From CALCKW01 sp033852095 (GTDB taxonomy: Bacteria; Pseudomonadota; Gammaproteobacteria; CALCKW01), in NCBI GenBank assembly GCA_033852095.1, contig JAWSVD010000110.1:1-64000 (forward strand): a DNA stretch of 64,000 nucleotides, written 5' to 3'. The notes beneath the pieces are model-generated. The model had not been told where the DNA came from, did not search any database, and saw only the letters and a list, made by a program, of their open reading frames with translations. Both the position numbers and the translations under genes were made by a program. Positions 8,957 through 16,357 of this stretch are shown here, piece after piece. Each line of letters opens with the position of its first letter. Position 1 is the first letter of the stretch.

Positions 8957-9130
8957 GGGCGCAGTTGTATCTGTTCGTTTACAGCCGTCAAGGCCTAGAT
9001 TACTAACGGGAAGAGATGCGCAGTACCGCACTGCCTTTACGCTGTATCGGTGTTTATACTGCCCTTGAATAACCGACCCACACAGCGGTGCGCTCACGCC
9101 GATGAGCTGCACTGCCAAGCGAGATCTACC

Positions 9131-10927
9131 GTGTCACGACCCTACACTTACAAGCAACTGCTGCTTGCCCTGACCACCGCGACGGCGCTTTACAGCTCAC
9201 TCGCCTTCGCCAGCGGTGAGGTCAGCGTCATTGAATCGCACCTCGAGCCGGCCGCCCCCTACCAGTACGAAGCCGGTGGCAGCAGCTATTTCTGGGGCAT
9301 GGGTCAGGATGAGTTCCTCGACGGCTTTTTCTACCGCGGCCATCGCCACAGCAGCATCGACGGCACCGATGCGGTGGTGCTGAAGCGCGTCGATATCCCC
9401 GGCATCGCCACGGGCACGCCCTGCGGCGTGTTTGCCGAATCGGACGGCGGCGATTTGGCCGTGAGCTACCCGCTCGGCGCCGGCGGCAATTGCGACATGT
9501 CCGCCATGCTCGCCGGCCGCATCATCAACCGCGGCACACTGGACACCTTCTCCAACGCCGGGCCCGCCCCGAAGAACATCGAGCGCGTGGATTTTCTCTA
9601 CCACTACGGCTTGCTGACGTCTTTGAGCGACGCGGGACTGGACGCGGGCGGTCATATCGTGGCGGAAAAGCGCGGCAACAATGCGCTGAAAGTGGCGGCT
9701 ATCTTGTCCCTAGACGACAGCGGCGAGCCCAGTGCCTACGGCCCGCTGGTGACGATCAACGCAGCGGGCTGCAGCGACCCGGCGATCTGTTACGGCGTCA
9801 CCGCAGTGCGCCACAGCTACAGTTTTTTGCAGAGCGCCTCGCTGGCACCGCAGACCTTTGCGGTACAGCTCTCGGGCGAGACAGAGAACATGGCGGCGGC
9901 TTTTATTTCCAGCCGTGATCTGGGCCTGAGCACCGCACAAACTTACTACGGTTTTTCAGTGTTCGGCCAAGACGTGGACGCCAGCACCCACGACCTGCTC
10001 AACCCTGTCTCCTACCCGCGTGATACTGCCGACAATTTCATCTTGCCCGGTGATGGCGCCGACCTGTACGGCGGCATGGCGAGCAAATACTGGGATCTGG
10101 ACGGCAGCGGCGGCGCGGCGGGCAGCGCTGTGTCTGGTGATGTCTACCTGGACCAAAACCACAACAACAGCCGCGACGCGACAGACCCAGGACTCGCCGG
10201 TGTGCCTGTCAATTTATACGCCGACAGCAACGGAAACGGTATTTTTGATGCAGGCGTCGATGCCTTGCTGCTGCGCGCGCACAGCAACAGCAAGGGCAGC
10301 TTTTACTACCCCGGCATCAGCGACGGCGACTATTTTGCTGAGCTGGATGAAAGCAGTGATGCCATTCCCGCCAGCTTGTTTATCCCGGCCAACGCCAACC
10401 CCATTTTCTTCAGCGTGGTCGACGGCCGCAGCTCAGGCCTGAACTTCGCATTCGCTGCAGTCAGTGGCGACGGCACGGCGGTGAATGCAGAGAACGACGC
10501 GATCACCCTGCGTCAGGACACCAGCACCCACATCGATGTACTGGCAAATGACAGCGACCCCGTGGGCGCAGGTCTCTCGGTGGCCAGTGTCACAGCAGCC
10601 GGGCACGGCGAGGTGCGCATTGCAGACAATCAAGTGGTCTACACCCCCCATGCAGGTTATTCGGGCAGTGACAGCTTCAGCTACACTGCGCAAGACGGCG
10701 GCGGTGCTGAGTCGACGGCGGCCGTTGCGGTCAAGGTGCTGCGTTTCAGCGACATCAACCACAACGGCATCGACGACTACGAAGAGTGCAACTGCAGCGA
10801 TATCCGCGCAGTCACCGGGGTGCACGGCTCCGGGGTGGGCGGCGGCAATGGTTTGTGGCTGCTGCTCTTGGTTTCATCTGGATTTATTCAGCGCAAGTTT
10901 TCCGCGCGCACAGGAGTTGCATCATGA
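9131..10927 (+). CDS. Exported multidomain surface protein with GlyGly-CTERM-like tail
   Basis: Starting at GTG 9131 gives a clean signal peptide (KQLLLALTTATALYSSLAFA) and about 598 residues; an upstream in-frame GTG at 9050 would bury it. Residues 30-330 are an unassigned secreted domain. About 334-430 is an SdrD B-like repeat domain (SGDVYLDQNHNN, DSNGNGIFDAG, calcium-ligand-rich). About 449-537 is an Ig/cadherin-like tandem-95 domain (AENDAITLRQDTS, VLANDSDP, YTPHAGYSGSDSFSYTAQD). After a DINHNGIDDYEECNC stretch the end is GVGGGNG, a hydrophobic helix and an RK pair, a GlyGly-CTERM-like sorting signal. It is likely a cell-surface adhesion or matrix protein. The ATGA overlap with the OmpA gene indicates coupling. 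Confidence 0.75.
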   Translation: MSRPYTYKQLLLALTTATALYSSLAFASGEVSVIESHLEPAAPYQYEAGGSSYFWGMGQDEFLDGFFYRGHRHSSIDGTDAVVLKRVDIPGIATGTPCGVFAESDGGDLAVSYPLGAGGNCDMSAMLAGRIINRGTLDTFSNAGPAPKNIERVDFLYHYGLLTSLSDAGLDAGGHIVAEKRGNNALKVAAILSLDDSGEPSAYGPLVTINAAGCSDPAICYGVTAVRHSYSFLQSASLAPQTFAVQLSGETENMAAAFISSRDLGLSTAQTYYGFSVFGQDVDASTHDLLNPVSYPRDTADNFILPGDGADLYGGMASKYWDLDGSGGAAGSAVSGDVYLDQNHNNSRDATDPGLAGVPVNLYADSNGNGIFDAGVDALLLRAHSNSKGSFYYPGISDGDYFAELDESSDAIPASLFIPANANPIFFSVVDGRSSGLNFAFAAVSGDGTAVNAENDAITLRQDTSTHIDVLANDSDPVGAGLSVASVTAAGHGEVRIADNQVVYTPHAGYSGSDSFSYTAQDGGGAESTAAVAVKVLRFSDINHNGIDDYEECNCSDIRAVTGVHGSGVGGGNGLWLLLLVSSGFIQRKFSARTGVAS

Positions 10928-11985
10928 GCGCCCATAGCTCGCTGAAGACGCCGCTGAGCTTCTTGGCGCTGGCCTCTGCACTGTTATTGCCAGCCGCTGT
11001 CAGCGCTGCCGATTCACCCGACAACCGCTATTTTGCCCAGCGCTGGTACGCGGGCGCTGGCGTCAGCACCAGCCGCCTGGACCCTGCGCTGACAACTGAC
11101 GCGTTGAGCATCACAGACAAACGCGGCCAGGGCTTTAAGCTGAACGTGGGTTATGACTTGAGCCCGCGCATCACCTTGGACGGCTACGTTGGCACGCTTG
11201 GCGAGGCGGACCTGAGCTTCTTGAACACGCCCGTGGGCGGGGTTGGCTACGATGTCTATGGCCTCAGCTTGGTCGCCTATGTGTATTCGGCCGGCTCCCC
11301 CTACAGCGACCGCTACGATGACGACGGCCTGTACCAGCGCGAGGGCTTGTCCTCTTATGTGCGCGTGGGCCTGGGTGGCATGCGCAATGACAGCGACGAG
11401 GTCGAATACGACCGTGATCACGCCTCTCATCTGGCCGCTGGCCTGGGCATGGAATACGGCTGGTCCAACGGCCACGCCCTGCGCGCTGAGCTGACCTCCT
11501 ACGACAGCGACGCCCGTGAGCTCTCGCTGTCCGTGCTGAAACGCTTCGGCGACAGCAGCTACGCATTGGCCGCTGCCGCCGTGGTGGCATTGCCTGAAAT
11601 CGTCGCCGCAGCGCCTGAACCTGCAGCCCAGGCGGTAGCCGAGGCACTCAAGCTCGGCAAGCGCATCGTGTTGTTCTCCTTTGACAGCATCGACGTCAGA
11701 ACGGACTACGAGGCAACGCTCAACGGGCTCGCGCAGGTGCTGCAAGACAGCCCAGATATCCGCGTGCAGATCGACGGCCACTCAGACTGGGTCGGCGACG
11801 CTGCGTACAACATGATGCTGTCCAATCGGCGTGCTATCTCGGTGCGCGACTATTTGATCAACCGCGGTGTCGATGCCGAGCAACTGGGCGCCAAAGGTTA
11901 CGGAGAGCAAGAGCCAGTCGCCGACAACAAGACAGCCTTCGGCCGCTCCCGCAATCGCCGGGTTGAAATCACCCGCGGGCTCTGA
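10924..11985 (+). CDS. OmpA-family outer membrane protein
   Basis: 353 residues: signal peptide (LSFLALASALLLPAAVSAAD), an N-terminal eight-stranded-barrel-like region (RWYAGAGVSTSRLD to SVLKRFGD, about 38-210), a Pro/Ala linker, and a C-terminal OmpA peptidoglycan-binding domain (about 240-353) with VQIDGHSDWVGDAAYN, LSNRRAISVRDYL, GYGEQEP and the closing SRNRRVEI. It anchors the outer membrane to peptidoglycan. ATG 10924 overlaps the preceding stop, so it is probably co-translated with the surface protein. A terminator follows at once. Confidence 0.9.
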   Translation: MSAHSSLKTPLSFLALASALLLPAAVSAADSPDNRYFAQRWYAGAGVSTSRLDPALTTDALSITDKRGQGFKLNVGYDLSPRITLDGYVGTLGEADLSFLNTPVGGVGYDVYGLSLVAYVYSAGSPYSDRYDDDGLYQREGLSSYVRVGLGGMRNDSDEVEYDRDHASHLAAGLGMEYGWSNGHALRAELTSYDSDARELSLSVLKRFGDSSYALAAAAVVALPEIVAAAPEPAAQAVAEALKLGKRIVLFSFDSIDVRTDYEATLNGLAQVLQDSPDIRVQIDGHSDWVGDAAYNMMLSNRRAISVRDYLINRGVDAEQLGAKGYGEQEPVADNKTAFGRSRNRRVEITRGL

Positions 11986-11993
11986 TGAAAAAA

Positions 11994-12029
11994 CCGGCAA
12001 GCCCGCAGGGGGCTTGTCGGCAGCTTTTT
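11994..12029 (+). terminator. Rho-independent terminator after the OmpA-family gene
   Basis: CCGGCAAGCCC (11994-12004) pairs with GGGCTTGTCGG (12010-12020) around a short loop, followed shortly by TTTTT at 12025-12029. The remaining 12030-12292 shows no gene and holds the presumed promoter of the thiamine-binding protein. Confidence 0.8.
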
Positions 12030-12292
12030 CCGAGCGCAAGATCACCAACCCAATAAAGCCAATACCGCAGCTGCATTCACAAAGACAACATGGCCCTCGA
12101 TGTTCCGCGGCTGAACACCTGAATTTGTTGGCAGCCAGTATCAATTCCCCCTACTCCCCCCTCATCGAGTGCCAGAGCACTGCAGAAACACTGCCCAGGA
12201 TCAGGCACCGCCGCGGACTATGACCTGGTCCTTTGCGCGGCGCTGAAAGCGTGACATGCTCTTGTTTTAAATGACCGTAGACGGAGACAAAA

Positions 12293-12589
12293 ATGCACCT
12301 ACTGATGGACATCATGGTTTCACCCGGAGGTGTCGGCATGTCCGTGTCGCCGTTCGTCGCCGCCTGTGAACGCATCTTTGTAGCCGCCGGCCTGAAGCAT
12401 CAGTTGCACGCCTTTGGCACCAATGTAGAGGGCGATTGGGATGAGGTGATGGCGGCCGTTAAACAGTGCCACATTAAATTGCAAGCAATGGGGGCGGTGC
12501 GGGTCACCAGCCACATCAAGATGAGCACCCGCACCGACCGAACGCAAACCCTGCAGGACAAGGTAGACAGTGTGAATCAGAAACTCTGA
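12293..12589 (+). CDS. MTH1187/YkoF-type thiamine-binding protein
   Basis: A 98-residue protein matching the Thiamine_BP (formerly DUF77) family: the N-terminal strand, SVSPFVAACERIFVAAGLKHQLHAFGTNVEGDWDEVM and the late RVTSHIKMSTR strand are in the expected order. Members form ferredoxin-like oligomers that bind thiamine or related molecules in the cytoplasm. A GGAGA Shine-Dalgarno lies about 6 nt before the ATG. It stands alone, convergent with the DUF3307 gene. No TPP riboswitch-like element was recognised upstream. Confidence 0.85.
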   Translation: MHLLMDIMVSPGGVGMSVSPFVAACERIFVAAGLKHQLHAFGTNVEGDWDEVMAAVKQCHIKLQAMGAVRVTSHIKMSTRTDRTQTLQDKVDSVNQKL

Positions 12590-12647
12590 CCAAGGTATGA
12601 CCCTGGCAGCGGCTTTGTTAGAGCGGCAGAATGAGCTCAGACAGTAC

Positions 12648-13373
12648 TCAGCCGAGCCAGTGCTGCAAAGCGTAGTAGGCGGCATTGGCGATCAACAGCG
12701 CCCAACCAAAACTCAAAAAGGTGCCGATGATGATGTATTCGGCAACACGCCGGTGGGCGTTGTTTTTGATGTCCCCAAAGCGCAAGATGGATTTCGCTGC
12801 CAGCACAAAACCCACGCTGCCGGGCTGGCCGGTGAAGACAAAGAGCACAACCAGCGCGCGCTCCAGCCAACCGATGTACTGACCACCGTGGCGCAAGCCT
12901 TGCAGTTCCCCGCCCAATTCTTCGACCATGGGTCTCATCATGGTACCTATCAGATAACCACCGGCCGGTATGGCCAGCAGCAGAGCGCTGACCACGGTGA
13001 GCGCCGCGTAGAGCAGGCTAGCGCCCTGCTCCGGCAGCAGCTTTAGCCAAATAGATTGGCTGGCGGCATCAGGGTAGGCAAGGGAGAGACCGATAACCAC
13101 GGCGATATGCACGAACTGATCAAAGACGAATGCTCCGAGCTTGTCCGACAAGACCCAGGTTTTTATCGCGTCCATCGCCAGGTGCGAGCCGTATATCAGC
13201 AACAACACCGGCCAGTGCAAACTGCCCAGCAAAAAGGCTGTCACCATGACCACCACGGTGACATGAATAACCAGCACCTGCGGTTTTTGCTTGTTCGCCA
13301 CCATCCACCCTGTCTGGAATAAAAAATCCCCCAGCAGATGGCCGGTCAACAGCAGGACCAAAGTCTCCCACAT
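12648..13373 (-). CDS. DUF3307 family integral membrane protein
   Basis: A 241-residue membrane protein starting MWETLVLLLTGHLLGDFLFQTGWMVANKQ, the diagnostic HxxGDFxxQ start of DUF3307. It continues with YGSHLAMDAIKTW and several further hydrophobic segments, about seven in all. Function is unknown. DUF3307 genes often sit next to SatD-like regulators, as here: the SatD-like gene ends 50 nt upstream on the same strand. The gap contains an inverted repeat that could serve as operator. Confidence 0.85.
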   Translation of the reverse strand: MWETLVLLLTGHLLGDFLFQTGWMVANKQKPQVLVIHVTVVVMVTAFLLGSLHWPVLLLIYGSHLAMDAIKTWVLSDKLGAFVFDQFVHIAVVIGLSLAYPDAASQSIWLKLLPEQGASLLYAALTVVSALLLAIPAGGYLIGTMMRPMVEELGGELQGLRHGGQYIGWLERALVVLFVFTGQPGSVGFVLAAKSILRFGDIKNNAHRRVAEYIIIGTFLSFGWALLIANAAYYALQHWLG

Positions 13374-13397
13374 GGCTCAGGCGTTCCTCTGATTAGT

Positions 13398-13430
13398 ACA
13401 ACCTATTTTGGTTGTTAATTAAATTACAAC
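13398..13430. promoter_or_regulatory. Candidate operator between the SatD-like and DUF3307 genes
   Basis: ACAACC (13398-13403), six bases, GGTTGT (13410-13415) form a perfect palindrome. A third half-site ACAAC (13426-13430) lies ten bases beyond, overlapping the end of the SatD-like gene. On the minus strand the palindrome falls between a TTAACA (-35-like) and a weak TAATCA (-10-like) hexamer 17 nt apart. The same GGTTGT word sits in the presumed SatD-like promoter at 14164-14169. Binding is inferred. Confidence 0.5.
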
Positions 13431-14110
13431 TTTCTATGGCTGTCATCGACCGTGCCCTCTTGCCGCAGCCACTCGCTGCTCTCGAAGGTCTCCACGGCGA
13501 GTGACAGGGCTTCCCAATGCGCCGCCCGCAAGCCCTTGCCCACGGCCTGTTTAGATACCGGTGGGCTGAGCGATGACGCGATAGCTGACTGCGTGGGCGC
13601 CAGCGGGTGCAAAGCGGCGTGCACTAATTCTGCCTGTCGCTGCGTCCAAGAACCCACCAAAGTGTCACACAATCGCGCAACCAACCTCAGCCAAGGGGCA
13701 AGTATCGCGCCTACCGGCAACACCACGGTCAGACGCTCGCGGCGCATTTCATCCAACATTTGGCCTGAACTGACAAACGCAGGCCCACCGGACAGGGCCA
13801 GAGACGCAGCCAGCGGCCGCGCGGCCGCGATGCCCACGGCGATGCGTGTATCAACCGCGCACCGGGCAATCAGCGCCGAGCGAATCCACAGCGCCGCGCG
13901 CAAGGCAAAGGCCGGGTTGCTCAGCAACAACTGCCAGCCATCGCCCCGAGACACCTCCAAGGGGCGGGGCAGCAAATCTTCGGACCACAGCGCTATCTCT
14001 GCCGCGGCTTCACCCAGCACAAGCCGCGCACGACTGAGCTCCGCCTCACTCATTTTCTGTGAGGCGACGATGTCTCCGGTTAATACTGCCTGGCTGCCAT
14101 GCGATTCCAT
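13424..14110 (-). CDS. SatD-like protein with C-terminal helix-turn-helix
   Basis: Beginning at ATG 14110 the protein has 228 residues and opens with AVLTGDIVASQKM, the SatD-family N-terminus (VxTGDIxxS). SRGDGWQLLL and RIAVGIAAA follow, as in the family's nucleotide-cyclase-like core. The C-terminal part (about 170-200, TQSAIASSLSPPVSKQAVGK then AAHWEAL) reads as a helix-turn-helix. An in-frame ATG at 14191 would add 27 residues, but they have no family counterpart and would lie upstream of the likely promoter, so 14110 is preferred despite a weak ribosome-binding site. It is likely a regulator of itself and the downstream DUF3307 gene. Ligand unknown. Confidence 0.65.
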   Translation of the reverse strand: MESHGSQAVLTGDIVASQKMSEAELSRARLVLGEAAAEIALWSEDLLPRPLEVSRGDGWQLLLSNPAFALRAALWIRSALIARCAVDTRIAVGIAAARPLAASLALSGGPAFVSSGQMLDEMRRERLTVVLPVGAILAPWLRLVARLCDTLVGSWTQRQAELVHAALHPLAPTQSAIASSLSPPVSKQAVGKGLRAAHWEALSLAVETFESSEWLRQEGTVDDSHRKL

Positions 14111-14149
14111 GTGTAGCACTCTAGCAAAAGCGGCGCCGTCAGACACATT

Positions 14150-14178
14150 TAAGTACTGATTTAACAACCAGTTATCAA
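14150..14178 (-). promoter_or_regulatory. Putative sigma-70 promoter of the SatD-like gene with GGTTGT site
   Basis: On the minus strand TTGATA (14173-14178) and TACTTA (14150-14155) are separated by exactly 17 nt, and the GGTTGT word shared with the 13398-13430 operator lies within this spacer (14164-14169). A protein bound there would block RNA polymerase, which suggests autoregulation. Confidence 0.45.
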
Positions 14179-14241
14179 AAAAAGTCTGCACGCCGCGCCC
14201 ACAGCCCTCGCTCCGCCGTGCTCAGAGCCCGAAAACGCCGC

Positions 14242-14670
14242 TCAGAGCTGCAACACCAAGTGCGGCTGCCCGTCCGAGGTTTTCTCGCGGCTGGCGCCCG
14301 CCGGGCCGAGCACTGCGGTGATGCGTTGGCGCATATTGGAGAAACTCTCAAAGCTCACCACGTCCACGGGCTCGTCGAGCTTGAGCGAGACCCGGTACCA
14401 GCCGGGCCGCACCCGCTCGATGGCCAGCAGCCTCGCCGTGATCGGCTGGCCACGAAACCTTCCCCGCACCGCAGCCCCCACCGACCAGCCCGCGGGGGCG
14501 CGGTCGCAGATGGCCGCACTGAACGTGTTCCAGTCGCGGTATCCGTGGCGCTGGGCCACCAGCTCGAGCGAGCGACTGTGGCTGATCAGCTCACCCCGCG
14601 CCTCGCGCTCGGCACGCAGTTGCTTGGCCTCGATCTTTGCCTGCGCGGCATTGGGCCCGGCCGTGCTCAT
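14242..14670 (-). CDS. Glyoxalase-related small protein
   Basis: 142 residues. The N-terminal half holds the motif SRSLELVAQRHGYRDWNTFSA (about 33-53), characteristic of the glyoxalase-related domain found at the ends of glyoxalase/bleomycin-resistance-like proteins. The second half (VRGRFRGQPITARLLAIE, GWYRVSLKLDEPVDVVSF) is a small beta-rich domain. No glyoxalase catalytic domain is present. Its ATG overlaps the stop of the upstream MATE gene (ATGA), so it is translationally coupled. Function is unknown. A much longer reading of this frame (to about 15117) lies inside the MATE gene and is not credible. Confidence 0.65.
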   Translation of the reverse strand: MSTAGPNAAQAKIEAKQLRAEREARGELISHSRSLELVAQRHGYRDWNTFSAAICDRAPAGWSVGAAVRGRFRGQPITARLLAIERVRPGWYRVSLKLDEPVDVVSFESFSNMRQRITAVLGPAGASREKTSDGQPHLVLQL

Positions 14671-16058
14671 GATCGCACCGCCTGGACTGGATGGAACAGC
14701 CCCCACTGCAAGCCTTTGCGCCGTGCCGTGATCACCAGGGTAAGCAGGGTCAACAGCAGTAATAACAACTCGGCCACCGGGCTCGCCAGCCAGACACCCG
14801 GCTCGCCGATAAAACGCGGCATCACTAAGGTGAGCGGTATGCCAAACAAAAATGGTTTGCACAGGCCCAGAATAGCCGCCCGCCCCACGTCTCCCGTCGC
14901 CTGAAAATAGCCCCCGATCATCATCAGGGGCCCAGCCAGACAAAAAACCTGCACGATCACCGGCATGATGCGCGCAACTTCGTTCACCACAGCGGACTGC
15001 GACACAAACAACTGACCCAAGAACCCTGCGAAATGACTCAGCAGCAGCTGCGCGAGCAAGCAGTAGACAAAAGCCACGAGCATTGCCAGTTTCAGACTGC
15101 TGTTGGATCGGTGCCACAGTTGCGCGCCGAAGTTATTGCCAGTGATCGACTGCATCGCATGCGACAGACCCAAAAGCGGTAGAAACACGAAAGTCAGGAT
15201 ACGGGTGATGATGCCGTAGGCCGACACCGTGTCCGCGTAGTGCGGACTCTGCACCATTTGTAAGGCGTAGATGATGGTAGCACTGCCCAGCGCCAGCCCC
15301 ACAAAACTCAAACTCTGCGGCGCACCCAGCGCCAGCATCTCGCGCCAAGCAGTGCTCAAAGGGTGTTGCGAAAGCGCCTGCGGACGAAGTGCCGTCTGAC
15401 CGCGCAAGCGAAATGCCAGCAAGATGGCTATCGCCAGTAACTGGGCGAACAGCGTCCCGTAGGCAGAGCCCGCCACGCCCCAGTGCAACTGCGCGATGAG
15501 CATGTAGTTAAACAGCATGTTCATCACCGACACCAGCAGGCTCATGGCGGCCATCAAGCCCACCCTGCCCTCGTTGCGCAGCGCGTCGCTGTTGACCGAG
15601 AGCACAAACATCAAGGGCGAGCTCAACACGCTGATGCGCAGATAGGTCTGGCCCATCTCAGCAAGCGCTGCCGAGCCACCCGCCGCGACCAGCACAGCCG
15701 CTGTGCCGAAGACAAAATACAAGCCGATAAGACAGAGACTGATGACAATGGCCAGGCCGTGCGCACCGGCAAACACCGCCTGCGCCCGCTCAAACTGCTG
15801 CGCCCCCAGCGCCCGGGCGAGCACGCTGGACATGCCACTGGCGACCAGCGTCGACAGGGCCACGATCAACATATAAGCGGGAAACATCAACGTCACAGCG
15901 GCCAATGCATCGGGGCCTACGTAGTGGCCCAGGAACAGCGCGTCAGCCACAGTCAATAGGCCGTTCATGCCCATCACGAAAATAATGGGCAGGGCTGTTT
16001 TTAAAAAGATGCCACCGAGCGCACCCTCGGTAAAGACGTTCTTGCGGGGATCAGACAT
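14667..16058 (-). CDS. MATE family efflux transporter (second, DinF/MepA-like branch)
   Basis: A 463-residue membrane protein with twelve hydrophobic segments. It begins FLKTALPIIFVMGMNGLLTVADALFLGHYVGPDALAAV, a MATE start distinct from the NorM-like paralogue at 6.7 kb, and carries the internally repeated ALGSATIIYALQM and GNNFGAQLW elements. The ATG at 16058 lies at proper distance from an AGAGG Shine-Dalgarno; a GTG 12 nt upstream would sit on top of it. The pump exports an unknown substrate and shares its transcript with the glyoxalase-related gene. Confidence 0.88.
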   Translation of the reverse strand: MSDPRKNVFTEGALGGIFLKTALPIIFVMGMNGLLTVADALFLGHYVGPDALAAVTLMFPAYMLIVALSTLVASGMSSVLARALGAQQFERAQAVFAGAHGLAIVISLCLIGLYFVFGTAAVLVAAGGSAALAEMGQTYLRISVLSSPLMFVLSVNSDALRNEGRVGLMAAMSLLVSVMNMLFNYMLIAQLHWGVAGSAYGTLFAQLLAIAILLAFRLRGQTALRPQALSQHPLSTAWREMLALGAPQSLSFVGLALGSATIIYALQMVQSPHYADTVSAYGIITRILTFVFLPLLGLSHAMQSITGNNFGAQLWHRSNSSLKLAMLVAFVYCLLAQLLLSHFAGFLGQLFVSQSAVVNEVARIMPVIVQVFCLAGPLMMIGGYFQATGDVGRAAILGLCKPFLFGIPLTLVMPRFIGEPGVWLASPVAELLLLLLTLLTLVITARRKGLQWGLFHPVQAVRS

Positions 16059-16357
16059 GATCGAGCACACCTCTTAGGCGCATCTCACTGTCTGGCAGGG
16101 GCTCGCGTTGCCAACCGCGCGAGATGCGTGGAGGAACAGCTGGATCAAAAAAGAGGACAGAACTTCACCAGACGATAACGTCAGCGAGCGGCAGGTGTCT
16201 GCGACCTGCGCGAATTCTCGGGGCTATTGCCGATAATGTCAAGCCGGCGCGCTGTTACGCCAGCTTGAAACAGCCATGCCGACGGAAGGATTCGCCGGCA
16301 AAAAGGTGACGCTGGCAGCGAGCGACCTCGTCGATTGAGGCCGCTTTCGCGCAGCCC

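Noticed and set aside
14242..15117. A 291-residue reading of the glyoxalase-related frame
   Set aside because: Its first half lies inside the MATE gene in another frame; the ATG at 14670 overlapping the MATE stop explains the real gene.
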